Shown here: in pieces, positions 56,401 to 64,000 of the stretch
Layout: the number at the start of each line of letters is the position of its first letter
Position numbering within the stretch: position 1 is the stretch's first letter
DNA from: Bacteroidales bacterium
GTDB lineage: Bacteria > Bacteroidota > Bacteroidia > Bacteroidales > WCHB1-69
Assembly (NCBI GenBank): GCA_024686335.1
Contig: JAILCI010000037.1
Coordinates: 1 to 64,000 of the forward strand
Direction of reading: 5' to 3'
Length of the DNA stretch: 64,000 bases
Position numbers and translations under genes: made by a program
The notes under the pieces: model-generated
The model's database searches: none
Told to the model about the DNA's origin: nothing
The model's input: the letters and a program-made list of their open reading frames with translations, nothing else

Positions 56401-58174
56401 TAGATACATCGGGAGCGTCAGGACCATCAAGGGTCTTGAAACAGTTCTCGAACAGAGACTGACATTTATCATCGGCAACCTTAAGGAGTTCAACAGAAGC
56501 CCATGCACCACCTTGGGAAGCACGTGCCCAAGGAATACCAACGGTAATGTAGTTAACAGCACCTGGTTTCAAGGTGAAAGGTCCAGCGGACTCGAGGAAA
56601 CGACGGTCATAAGGAGCATTACCTACAGCAGCCTCAGTCCAGCCATCGGGACCATATTGAGAGACGTTAGGATCTACACCTTGGGTACCCCAGTTACAAA
56701 CATCAGAGAGACCAGGGAACATGAAATCACACTCTGGACCAGTACCACCAGTAGACTGGTGAGCGTTACCACCATAACGCATCTTGGTATTATCTTTCCA
56801 AATACCTCTCAAGTAGTTGTAATACTCGAATGGTGCATCCGGGTCACCGTTGTAACCATCTTTATTATCATGATAAACGAATCTTCTCATACCGAAACGC
56901 TCGTTATCGATGATGCTATCACCAAAGTTCACACCATTGATGGCCATCTGGTCAGCAGCGTACTCACTCTCAAGGAATTTTTCACAATAACCAGCATATT
57001 GAGCGCTATCAGCGTGGAATTTTGGATTATCTCTGTTATCAGGATCCATATAAGGTCCTTGGAAGAAGTCAACACCTACGGCAGGCGGTTGGTCACCGTA
57101 AGCCCAGATTTGACCGGTACCATCGACGTTAGAACCATTGTAACAGTAACCAAGACCACGACCTACATCACAACCAATGTAGTCATCGTTTGCATAACCC
57201 AAGTCAGGGTCAACCCACTGGGAGAAGAAGGTGTTAGTCAAGGTATAGGTAGAACGGTTGATAATCTCATATGAGTAGAACGTCATGTTGTTGAGCTCGT
57301 CATTGGTTGAGAAACCGAAACACTGTCCACGGATCTCCAAACCGATAGGAGAACCATGAGACTCAGTGTGGGGACCTGCATTATCATTGAAGATCCAATA
57401 GAGGGTCTCATCGCCTTTGAGGACGTGGTCGGCATAAATCATACCATTAGAGTTGTGCCAATCATCACCGTAGTACATCAAATCCTCGGGAGTTCTAGGA
57501 AGAGCGTGCTGAGCTGCGAGAGCTAAGTTGTCTTCAGTCCAGGGACAGAGATCATTATTAACATCATAGTACGGATAGTCACCATTTTCAGGATCGTAAA
57601 CACCATTTTCATTCACATCCTTAAACGGAGCGAGGTAGTAGGAGTAACCCTCATCGCCGTGAGCAGGATAGTTAGCGATATCGGAAGGAATCACGTAACC
57701 GGTAGTGTTATAACCGCTGATGTGTTGATCAACTTCAGCACGGGTAATTTTGAAGTGCTTATCGAATTTAATACATTCGGACTGAGTGGTACTGGCACCC
57801 GTAATTTTCAACGGACCAGGCCAATAGTCATCACCAACTTGTCTGAAACGAACAGCAGCCAATTTCAACTGACCATTAACGTCATAACCACCAATCCAAA
57901 GACCAGCAGAGAACATTGAGGTCTTACCGGAACCGATAGGAACCTCGTATTCAGCAGTTTCCTTAAACCACATTGTACCGCCAGTCTCAATGTACGCGCG
58001 AACGTTGTTCACCGTAAGTTCGTTGGAGCTACTTGCAGGAAGACAGGTAGCTGATTCGTCCTTCGGTGAGGAAGAATGCTGGATCACACCCTTATACTTC
58101 TCAGCTTGCACGGTGCCGAATACCATACAAACGAGAAGGAGTGTCAAACTAAGAACTTTGTTTATATTTTTCAT
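53465..58174 (-). CDS. Giant exported surface protein with T9SS type A-like C-terminus
   Basis: A 1569-residue secreted protein. Signal peptide about 1-24 ('LTLLLVCMVFGTVQAEK'). The N-terminal domain (about 45-130, 'ELTVNNVRAYIETGGTMWF', 'AGLWIGGYDVNGQLKLAAVR', 'DDYWPGPL') belongs to a family common in Bacteroidota without known function. The middle is Asp/Asn/Gly/Tyr-rich, with possible calcium-binding stretches such as 'DVNENGVYDPENGDYPYYDV'. The last ~95 residues form a T9SS type A-like sorting domain: 'NIVPNPYYGFSQYE', 'TISIYTVNGTLIRTL', 'DLKNHANIPIASGVYIIHV'. The very end 'GERTLKFFCSMRPTDLNGF' differs from classic Por signals. Likely displayed on the cell surface. It sits between the receptor and the PorV-like gene with gaps of 24 and 30 bp. 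Confidence 0.85.
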   Translation of the reverse strand: MKNINKVLSLTLLLVCMVFGTVQAEKYKGVIQHSSSPKDESATCLPASSSNELTVNNVRAYIETGGTMWFKETAEYEVPIGSGKTSMFSAGLWIGGYDVNGQLKLAAVRFRQVGDDYWPGPLKITGASTTQSECIKFDKHFKITRAEVDQHISGYNTTGYVIPSDIANYPAHGDEGYSYYLAPFKDVNENGVYDPENGDYPYYDVNNDLCPWTEDNLALAAQHALPRTPEDLMYYGDDWHNSNGMIYADHVLKGDETLYWIFNDNAGPHTESHGSPIGLEIRGQCFGFSTNDELNNMTFYSYEIINRSTYTLTNTFFSQWVDPDLGYANDDYIGCDVGRGLGYCYNGSNVDGTGQIWAYGDQPPAVGVDFFQGPYMDPDNRDNPKFHADSAQYAGYCEKFLESEYAADQMAINGVNFGDSIIDNERFGMRRFVYHDNKDGYNGDPDAPFEYYNYLRGIWKDNTKMRYGGNAHQSTGGTGPECDFMFPGLSDVCNWGTQGVDPNVSQYGPDGWTEAAVGNAPYDRRFLESAGPFTLKPGAVNYITVGIPWARASQGGAWASVELLKVADDKCQSLFENCFKTLDGPDAPDVSIREYENQLVILLSNDDPNSNNYHETYVELDPQIQKTIETTTLVETIDSVHTYTSTGADTVIEVHNFENQTIIDTLTQEDRSYKFEGYQIYQLASASVSVTDLDDASKAILIAQCDIANGAGQLVNWIYNDAVGASVATEMVSGADQGISHSFTVTEDKFATGTNKKLVNHKEYYFLVLAYGYNNYKTFSMDADNLDGQMTPYLAGRRNIHSYTAIPHKPVEQLLNCQYGDQPMITRLEGQGNGGFFLDLTDESIQKILENNTYNDIQYKNNYGPLNIKVIDPLKVKPYDYTIKLLPNETDVDVNDDTEWQLIISDEVTDDELAEMGLNRVTTASMPISMTNEEIFPDLGISIAIINDKFKIYQDNLDEFVAASDAGYSYANMSKYAQVDVVGSSIEYDGDYVWLSGVTDMEGDYPSNWIHAGQQTATAKWHDWGNDGQHGAESNYMEWRTEDFFYVMPSGTLNEDEKVRGFIDPNQQFEDLVSGTWAPYVMSSPYDGGPKAWILQADNQYIETASGPANPYYDFKSIAAAPYNPGYNQTLTNLYSVDIVFTKDSSLWTRALVLESGSSESDADYHVTQNFNGQSYENVRHEPKNAPSVDKNGNPDNSGTTGFGWFPGYAINVETGERLNIMFAENSADELNNGNDMIFNPTNVYAYYTNPQTGELILDEETGEPIPMGITAYNNFRDAYSVTYGEPLNGGRHYVYVCGSSGNTCSMYYRNASRKRNFNDNEQTSNSNGTTHGGSFEYNGQYYPWYECGAYDQCEWLNAKFHQVAANTVLTNAARRQMKMQLFNNVMWTSIPMPAMNQEDNWMACDAKIKLRVSRPYMRYSSRWYNDPASAPNASENGGYPMYSFTTKNIAPTKIETAENMETVLEEINIVPNPYYGFSQYESTALENYVRIVNLPAKCTISIYTVNGTLIRTLTKGDATTSFVQWDLKNHANIPIASGVYIIHVKADGIGERTLKFFCSMRPTDLNGF

Positions 58175-58198
58175 TGTAATAATATTTTAATCTAACTA

Positions 58199-61100
58199 TT
58201 AGAAAGAAAATTGGATACCTAAACTTGCACGGATAGGACGGCTGTAGTTATAAGGATTCTTCACACGCATTTGGTAATACCAAATATAGGACTCGGTGGA
58301 AACCTGAGCTTGGATAGCCTGTTGATACTCTGTAGCAGAGAGGTAGCCATCATCATCAGGGTTACCAGTATAGTCATATACAGAAATCACGTTCTTGAAG
58401 TTAAAGAGGTTCTGGATATCAACATAAATGGTAAGATAACCAGGTTTTGCCTTCTTAGCATTACCATCGGCATCCTTAGCATTCTTGTTGAAAGTGAATG
58501 CGAAGGTCTTGTCGATACGAAGGTCGGCTTGGAACTGCCAAGGAGTGTTAGAACCATTGATAGTACCAGAGAGCTGAGAAGCAGTACCAGCAACGATAGT
58601 AGAATAAGGAGTGCTAGAACGTGTGTAAGGTGTACCTGACGCAGCTGTGAAGAGCAATGAGAAACCAGTGTTAGCTAACCATTGAATTTCCTTGGTGGTC
58701 GGAGTACCGTCTTCGAGAATGATAGTTTTCTCTTTGGAAGGTCCTTCGTAGTCAGCACCGTATCCAAAACGATAGTCCAAGTTAAGACCGATTCTATGTC
58801 TTTGGTCGAAGGAAAGGTTTGTCAGAGTTCTCAAGTTAGGCTGACCAGCGGCCAAAATGTTCAACTGAGAAGTACTACCGGAACCAGTACCTTTTGCAAA
58901 TTGCAAAGTATAGTTGGCAGTAAGGGTCAAGTTGTGGGTTCTATTCATTCTATAGGAGAATGTAAAACCTTGAACGGTACCGAAGTCGATGTTCTGGTAA
59001 GAATAATAAGTGTTCGGATATGCACCAGAGAAGCGGTAAGCCTGAATCTGATTACGTTTCTCAGAATAGTAAGCACTAATACTGATAGAAGACTTGTTAC
59101 CAATTTTCTGACGGAAACCGATTTCATAGTCGATACTCTGCTGCGGTTTCATGTTCGGGTTAGAGATAATTTCACTAGCAGCGTTTCTCTTAGAGATAAA
59201 GAGGTAGTCAACCGGAGAAATCTGCAAGCTAGTAGGACGGGAAGTGATAATATTGTAGTGAGCGTAGAACAAAGAGTTGTCGTTCACGTTGAAGGAGAAG
59301 GATACACGAGGCATTACAGACCATTGAGCTTTGTAGTCTGTGAAAGCGGAAGCTTCTACCTTTGTAATAGAGTTCTGATCAAGATTGTTTTTGATGATAG
59401 GACCATTGACATAAAGAGAAAGGTCAGTCTCAGGGTCAGTAACCTCAGCACCACTAGCATCATACCAAGTGTCGCCACTACGATAACCTACGATAGAGGA
59501 CTCATTGAAAACATCGCCTTGAATATCAGCCTCACTCATGTAGGTGCAATTACCAAGACTGCTACCTTGATAGTAAACAACCCAATCATCTTCAGCATTG
59601 CCGACGAATGTAAGACCGGAGTTCAAGTTGCGAAGATCTTTAACAGTGTAAGCCTCACGGAACAAATACGGGTCTTTCAACACAGATTGGTTAGCGTCGA
59701 AACGGTCAACACGTAAACCGATGTTGAAAAGCAAGCTTCTGATGGAGAACTTATCCTGCAAGTAGAAAGCCATATAAACAGGCTCGTAAGCACCAATAGA
59801 ATAGGTCTTTTGACCAGTCTTAGAATCAACACCATTGAAGAAGTCTTCGATAGTGGTCTTGTTACGGTTGATTTTACCAGTATAGTCATAACCATAGTAG
59901 CTTACCAGTGGGCTTTCACCGGAAGAGGTACCTAACAAGAGTTCCTCAGCGGAGAACATGTCAACACTGAAAGTGCTAGGATCATAGCTGTCAACATCCA
60001 ACCAATCGTCGCCGTCAGGATTCAAACCGAGGGCTTCACGAAGGTTTCTGTCGAAGTAGGTCTGGTCAGAAAGACTGATATAACGATTGTAGTCAACATA
60101 GTAATACTCACCATTGTTCCAGATGATAGGATTATCCTTATCCAACTCGGAGATATGATAGTTGGCTTCGTTTCTCATCAAAGTCCAGAGGGAGACAGGT
60201 CCAATACCGTAGCCACGGTAGGTCAGTTTCTCAAAGTCATAACCGAACTTCAACTCATGGTTCTTAAGAGCCATAGAGATGCTAGCCTTAACGCCTAACT
60301 GTTCGGTTTGGGACTTGCTGTATCCATTATAGACAGCACCAGGAGACTGATACATGGAGTATACAGAGCTCGGTTGGTCACCATTTCTGAGGGCGCCGAA
60401 GGTCTGATACAGAGTCAGGTCATACGGGAAACCTTCGTAGAAATTACGATAAATATCCTCAACAGGGAATTGGTTTACGAAGTTGAGAGTATATTGTGAC
60501 AAAATCGGGTTTACATTGAAATTGGGGTTGACGCTGAAGGAGACGATGGAGTCGTACCAACCGTTGAACTCATAAACGTCATAGAGGTATACATCCTGGC
60601 TGTCGATGTTCAGGTGAAGCTCATCTGCGAAGGTGTAGCTTCTAGCTTTCTGAGTCTCGAATTTACCAACATAACCATATTCAAAAATTCTGTCTTTATG
60701 CTCAGTAGCATAAGAGAGGCCGTTGATACGGGTATAGTTAACGTTGATATCATACATGATGTTCTTCAAAACAGCCGTAGCGGAGGTGTCGGTAAATGCA
60801 CGGTGATTCAAACGAGCATTGACACGCATGGTAGACTGGGAAGAAGTTGGGTTAAGGCTGTTGTTAAACAGAGCTTGTGTTGTGCTCCAGGATTTACCTT
60901 TTGCATACTCATAAGAACCACCCAAAGAGAGTTTCATAGTATGTTGAGGTCCAATCATGAAGTCGAATTTCAACTGGCCGAGGTAATCCCAAGTACCAGC
61001 GTTCTTTCTAACGCGCTCTTTGTGGAAAGACTCGCTAGTCAGATAACAAGCTTCCTGATATTGAACACCATATTCGGTATTACTGTAACGCAAGGGGTTT

Positions 61101-61999
61101 TGAATCAAGTAATCGATGACATCATCGTTAGCCATCCAAGTACCACCACGGGCAGGAGAAGCATCGTGATCGTAGGAAACCTCACCGCTGAACAAGAAAC
61201 CAATACGAGCGGGATCTGTTTTCTTCTTACCTTTCAAGATAGGACCGGAAAGGGAAACAGCGCCCAGGAAGTTGTTATATCCATCGATGGAACCACGCAA
61301 CTCAACAGAGCCGTGATACTCACGAGGAGCGGATTTGGTAGTAATGACTGTGAAAGAAGTACCATCACCGAACTCTGCGGGGATACCACCTTGAATCAAC
61401 TGAGCCTCCTCAATGGAAGACATAGCAACGCTGCTACTACCACGAATGGTCACACCATCGACGATGGTTTTCTGACCATCGGAACGGTTACCACGGACAG
61501 AACTCATCTGACCATCAACACCGGTCACACCTTCCAAGCTGGCCAAAGCACCAGTCACGGAACGACCAGGAGTGGTTCTCAAGTTCTCACCGGTAATACG
61601 AGTAGCGGATGATGTGCTACCGGCGTCGAATACAGGCGGTTCATAAGTAATATCGACAATGTCAAGTTCACCTGCACAGTCAATAACGAAGTCGATAAAT
61701 ACGACTTGACCTGAGGGAACTTGCACACCGGCGATTTTCTGTGCCTTTTGACAAGTCATCTGAGCATCGGCAAGCATGTCGTACGTTCCGACTTCAACAC
61801 CGAAAATCTGATACTCTCCTTTGTCATCAGACATAGCCATATTCACGTTCTTGTCACCAGTCTTCAAATAGACATAAGTGTAGGCCAAGGGCTCACCAGT
61901 TTGGTCCTTGACCACACCTTTAATGGTGGAAGTCTGTGAAAACGCCATGCTTGTGAAAAGAAGGATCACTCCAAGAGTTAAGAGTAATTTTTTAATCAT
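58199..61999 (-). CDS. TonB-dependent receptor with carboxypeptidase-regulatory-like N-domain
   Basis: A 1266-residue outer-membrane receptor. Signal peptide about 1-21. A CarboxypepD_reg-like beta-sandwich (about 23-105, 'TIKGVVKDQTGEPLAYTYVY') is typical of SusC-type and T9SS-linked receptors. The plug (about 130-245) has 'RSVTGALASLEGVTGVDGQM', 'VRGNRSDGQKTIVDGVTIRG' and 'IPAEFGDGTSFTVITTKSA'. A 22-strand type barrel fills the rest, ending 'ASLGIQFSF' with terminal Phe. No SusD homologue follows. Instead come a giant T9SS-type protein and a PorV-like barrel. Substrate unknown; it may handle the surface protein or a ligand captured by it (inference). Depends on a TonB such as that at 9632. 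Confidence 0.92.
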   Translation of the reverse strand: MIKKLLLTLGVILLFTSMAFSQTSTIKGVVKDQTGEPLAYTYVYLKTGDKNVNMAMSDDKGEYQIFGVEVGTYDMLADAQMTCQKAQKIAGVQVPSGQVVFIDFVIDCAGELDIVDITYEPPVFDAGSTSSATRITGENLRTTPGRSVTGALASLEGVTGVDGQMSSVRGNRSDGQKTIVDGVTIRGSSSVAMSSIEEAQLIQGGIPAEFGDGTSFTVITTKSAPREYHGSVELRGSIDGYNNFLGAVSLSGPILKGKKKTDPARIGFLFSGEVSYDHDASPARGGTWMANDDVIDYLIQNPLRYSNTEYGVQYQEACYLTSESFHKERVRKNAGTWDYLGQLKFDFMIGPQHTMKLSLGGSYEYAKGKSWSTTQALFNNSLNPTSSQSTMRVNARLNHRAFTDTSATAVLKNIMYDINVNYTRINGLSYATEHKDRIFEYGYVGKFETQKARSYTFADELHLNIDSQDVYLYDVYEFNGWYDSIVSFSVNPNFNVNPILSQYTLNFVNQFPVEDIYRNFYEGFPYDLTLYQTFGALRNGDQPSSVYSMYQSPGAVYNGYSKSQTEQLGVKASISMALKNHELKFGYDFEKLTYRGYGIGPVSLWTLMRNEANYHISELDKDNPIIWNNGEYYYVDYNRYISLSDQTYFDRNLREALGLNPDGDDWLDVDSYDPSTFSVDMFSAEELLLGTSSGESPLVSYYGYDYTGKINRNKTTIEDFFNGVDSKTGQKTYSIGAYEPVYMAFYLQDKFSIRSLLFNIGLRVDRFDANQSVLKDPYLFREAYTVKDLRNLNSGLTFVGNAEDDWVVYYQGSSLGNCTYMSEADIQGDVFNESSIVGYRSGDTWYDASGAEVTDPETDLSLYVNGPIIKNNLDQNSITKVEASAFTDYKAQWSVMPRVSFSFNVNDNSLFYAHYNIITSRPTSLQISPVDYLFISKRNAASEIISNPNMKPQQSIDYEIGFRQKIGNKSSISISAYYSEKRNQIQAYRFSGAYPNTYYSYQNIDFGTVQGFTFSYRMNRTHNLTLTANYTLQFAKGTGSGSTSQLNILAAGQPNLRTLTNLSFDQRHRIGLNLDYRFGYGADYEGPSKEKTIILEDGTPTTKEIQWLANTGFSLLFTAASGTPYTRSSTPYSTIVAGTASQLSGTINGSNTPWQFQADLRIDKTFAFTFNKNAKDADGNAKKAKPGYLTIYVDIQNLFNFKNVISVYDYTGNPDDDGYLSATEYQQAIQAQVSTESYIWYYQMRVKNPYNYSRPIRASLGIQFSF

Positions 62000-62054
62000 A
62001 GCCTTTTATTTATATTAAACATTAAACTTTTTACCATACTATATTTTGAGAGGG

Positions 62055-62062
62055 CGAAAATA
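62055..62062 (-). promoter_or_regulatory. Possible -7 element before the receptor operon
   Basis: The minus strand reads TATTTTCG, one mismatch from TAnnTTTG, 56 bp before the start at 61999. The region is A+T-rich and no better match is present. Confidence 0.35.
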
Positions 62063-62121
62063 ATAAAAATATCAATGCACTCAACATTTTTAAAATTTTA
62101 TTTCAACGCCCTATTATTCAA

Positions 62122-62532
62122 CTATATATATTTTCTTTTCAAAATTTCCGAATAAATAATGCCTTTATACAACTCCTCTTCGGAAAGAGAAAGTTCGATT
62201 TTTGGCTTCTCTTCAGAGGGGTTGACAGCATTGGCAGGAGCTGCATGAGGCTGTTGTTGGACCCTCTGCTGAGAGGCAATATTAGGGTTTGGTTGAGGGT
62301 TATCGGCCATCTTCTCGTATGTAAAATAATCATCATCTCGCGACTCTTGTGTCTGAGTGCGAGAAGTGGTGAATACTGGTTCTGGATCCTCCACATCCAT
62401 ATCGGGAAAATAGGGTTCTGGTTTTGCTTTAGGCTTTGGCGGGGCTTTCATCTTCTCTTCGAAGACTTTTTTCACCAACGCCGGGACACCAGATAAAAGC
62501 ATTAGCACCAAAAAAATAATGATATCTTTCAT
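62122..62532 (-). CDS. Small membrane-anchored Pro-rich protein
   Basis: A 136-residue protein I do not recognise by function. One N-terminal membrane helix (about 3-22, 'IIIFLVLMLLSGVPALVKKV') is followed by a low-complexity linker rich in Pro, Lys, Gln and Asn (about 30-110). A short C-terminal helix ends 'EELYKGIIYSEILKRKYI'. This layout, with a conserved 'giIySEIL.RkY' tail, recurs in Bacteroidota hypothetical proteins. It lies 43 bp after the YihY gene and probably belongs to its operon. Confidence 0.7.
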   Translation of the reverse strand: MKDIIIFLVLMLLSGVPALVKKVFEEKMKAPPKPKAKPEPYFPDMDVEDPEPVFTTSRTQTQESRDDDYFTYEKMADNPQPNPNIASQQRVQQQPHAAPANAVNPSEEKPKIELSLSEEELYKGIIYSEILKRKYI

Positions 62533-62575
62533 AATGGTTGAAATATAATTTTATAGTATATATCTTTAAATTGTA

Positions 62576-63640
62576 TCATTCTACAGGAGCTTTAATAGGT
62601 TTCTCTTTTGCTTCTTCATCACTTGCAGATTTCGCTACACTTTGCTCTGTTTTTTCAACTTTAGCTTTGGCAATACTGACATTCAAATCATAGCCAGTCA
62701 ATAAAATAATACAGCTCCAGTTAATCCACAACAACACCGCAAATAGAGCTCCTAACGATCCATAAATCAAGTTATAATTAGAAAAATGGGAAAAATATAC
62801 ATTCAATATCCACAAAAGGAGAACCAACGAGATAGTTGCAACTGATGAACCGGCCGAAAAGAATTTATAATTAGTTTTGTCAACTGGAGCCAAATAATAT
62901 AACAGACTAATTAGAAAATATATAGCAGCATACGTTAAAATCCACTTTATACCATGGACTGCAATAAAGTAGCCCGTATTAGTTCCAAAAATATGCGTAT
63001 GAACATATTTCATAATTAGTGAAGCTGCGATAAATAGAGAGACCACCAAAAGAATAATGACAAATATTAGCAGCATAATAGCAATACTCAACGATATCTG
63101 TTTGAAAGCATTACGCCTTTTGTCATTAAAATAGGAAGTATTCATCGCCACCAGCAACGAATTGATAAGAACAATAGTGAAGTATATGCCGATGACGAAC
63201 ATTACAGAAGTCAAGGCTCCATATTGCCGCGTAATCACTTCCGTAATCATATTTTGAATAGCAGGCCAAACATATGCGGGCACTGCGGATTCTAAAAGTT
63301 CAAGAAGAGTCTGTTGAATACCTTCTCCGAGGAAAGCCACCATCGTAAACAACCCGATGATCATAGGAATCAGGGCTACGAAAATGCGATAGGTAATGGC
63401 AGCGGCACGTTGAAAAACGACGCCACGGCCAATAGACAAGGTGAAAAAACGCATCACATCGTAGACAGGTACTTTTTGGAGACCTGGCAACGTAATAGTC
63501 TTGGACTTGCGAACCCATTTGCCTAATACCGGCACGCGTTCCAAGTCCTCACTCCATTCATGGATCTTATCGCTTATCTTTTCCAGATTGAGAAACATAG
63601 GCGATAGATGACTATGGTTGTTTACTATGTGAGTGCCCAT
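62576..63640 (-). CDS. YihY/BrkB-family inner-membrane protein
   Basis: A 354-residue protein with six predicted membrane helices (about 70-320) and charged cytosolic ends. The N-terminal part has 'FFTLSIGRGVVFQRAAAITY' and the C-terminal helix region 'VSLVLLLWILNVYFSHFSNY' then 'YGSLGALFAVLLWINWSCII', both typical of the family. The C-terminus is a Lys/Glu-rich tail. YihY was once called RNase BN; that activity is now assigned elsewhere, and the family's role is unknown. Start may be Met1 or Met15. It follows nadC by 17 bp. Confidence 0.9.
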   Translation of the reverse strand: MGTHIVNNHSHLSPMFLNLEKISDKIHEWSEDLERVPVLGKWVRKSKTITLPGLQKVPVYDVMRFFTLSIGRGVVFQRAAAITYRIFVALIPMIIGLFTMVAFLGEGIQQTLLELLESAVPAYVWPAIQNMITEVITRQYGALTSVMFVIGIYFTIVLINSLLVAMNTSYFNDKRRNAFKQISLSIAIMLLIFVIILLVVSLFIAASLIMKYVHTHIFGTNTGYFIAVHGIKWILTYAAIYFLISLLYYLAPVDKTNYKFFSAGSSVATISLVLLLWILNVYFSHFSNYNLIYGSLGALFAVLLWINWSCIILLTGYDLNVSIAKAKVEKTEQSVAKSASDEEAKEKPIKAPVE

Positions 63641-63657
63641 TCACCATTTTGAAAACT

Positions 63658-64000
63658 CTATAAGATAATGGTTTTCAGACTCATATCAAGACTATGAATC
63701 TGATGAGTAAAAGCTCCTACAGAAATGAAATCGACTCCTGTGACGGCATAGTCGTGAAGCGTCTCATCAGTGATGCCGCCGGAAGCCTCTGTCTCATAGC
63801 GATGATTCACGATCTTAACACCCTCAACAATCTGATCGGGAGTGAAGTTGTCGAACATAATACGATGAACGCCACCGTGTTCCATTACGCGACGAACATC
63901 GTCAAGGTTTCGAGTCTCTACCTCAATATGGAGATCCATATTATGTTCTTTTAGATAATCATTAGCCAAATCAATGGCCTTTTCAATACTACCAGCAAAG
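63658..64000 (-). CDS. nadC: Nicotinate-nucleotide pyrophosphorylase (carboxylating), C-terminal part
   Basis: The C-terminal ~114 residues of quinolinate phosphoribosyltransferase of the NAD pathway. The frame runs off the right edge; the first codons in the window read F-A-G-S-I-E-K-A-I, as in NadC. The following 'LHIEVETRNLDDVRRVMEHG', 'RIMFDNFTPDQIVEGV', 'ETEASGGITDETLHDYA' and 'GVDFISVGAFTH' are the conserved barrel strands that bind the substrate phosphates. It forms an operon with the YihY gene and the small anchored protein. Confidence 0.95.
   Translation of the reverse strand, partial: FAGSIEKAIDLANDYLKEHNMDLHIEVETRNLDDVRRVMEHGGVHRIMFDNFTPDQIVEGVKIVNHRYETEASGGITDETLHDYAVTGVDFISVGAFTHQIHSLDMSLKTIIL

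Noticed and set aside
54032..61612. Long antisense open frames opposite the giant surface protein and the receptor (up to ~344 codons)
   Set aside because: They mirror codon usage of the sense genes, have no domains, signal peptides or promoters, and are broken irregularly.

Overview
The window looks like chromosome of an anaerobic member of the order Bacteroidales (phylum Bacteroidota). The support is consistent. About twenty TAnnTTTG-type -7 promoter elements fit the primary sigma factor of this phylum. There is a SusC-like TonB-dependent receptor, a PorV-like protein and a large surface protein with a type IX secretion (T9SS) style C-terminus. Ribosomal protein S16 carries the long Ala/Glu tail seen in this phylum, and a free-standing transketolase N-terminal subunit is present. 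HydF, an [FeFe]-hydrogenase maturase, points to hydrogen metabolism and anaerobiosis. No rRNA, tRNA or CRISPR array was recognised. Most of the window is densely packed housekeeping DNA with short operons on both strands.

Layout. Bases 1-388 hold no convincing gene. 389-3715 (minus): MbnP-like lipoprotein, DUF4468 protein and folA, then a PurF-like protein whose glutaminase active site has eroded. 3978-10321 (plus): a beta-propeller/beta-barrel envelope protein, murF, anmK and a TonB. 10378-12176 (minus): HExxH protein, phosphopantetheinyl transferase, IspD. 12320-13157 (plus): smpB and a MerR regulator. 13267-16437: rdgB, rpmF, DUF177, a GtrA protein, rimM and rpsP. 16593-21756 (minus): a five-gene polyprenyl-phosphate-sugar/glycosyltransferase operon. 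21942-24388 (plus): rimO-hydF. 24385-29375 (minus): S41 protease, dnaG, YitT and DUF59. 29440-31440 (minus): an NSS transporter and a DUF456 protein. 31653-36372 (plus): a small protein, a GH3/beta-lactamase-fold fusion, tsaB and a UspA-like protein. 36586-42556 (plus): a cell-wall operon (ddl, two glucosaminidase-LysM paralogues, an M23 peptidase, a peptide-binding lipoprotein). 42565-43017 (minus): a tyrosine phosphatase.

43187-45158 is the one clearly accessory stretch. An ORF6N-type gene is followed by an IS200/REP-associated Y1 transposase gene. The transposase is bracketed at very close range by inverted GTAG-hairpins and by arrays of a ~119-bp, two-hairpin repeat (two copies before, an inverted fragment and three copies after). 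It reads as a self-contained REP/RAYT-like element ('REPtron') and is the strongest candidate for an under-described system here. A different lone GTAG-hairpin sits at 13221-13244.

45159-64000: an SprT-like protein (plus), then on minus dxs, a GT4 glycosyltransferase, an LptF/G permease, transketolase N-subunit, HIT and greA. Next comes an outer-membrane operon reading TonB-dependent receptor, 1569-residue T9SS-type surface protein, PorV-like barrel. Last are a small anchored protein, a YihY/BrkB membrane protein and the C-terminal part of nadC, which runs off the right edge.
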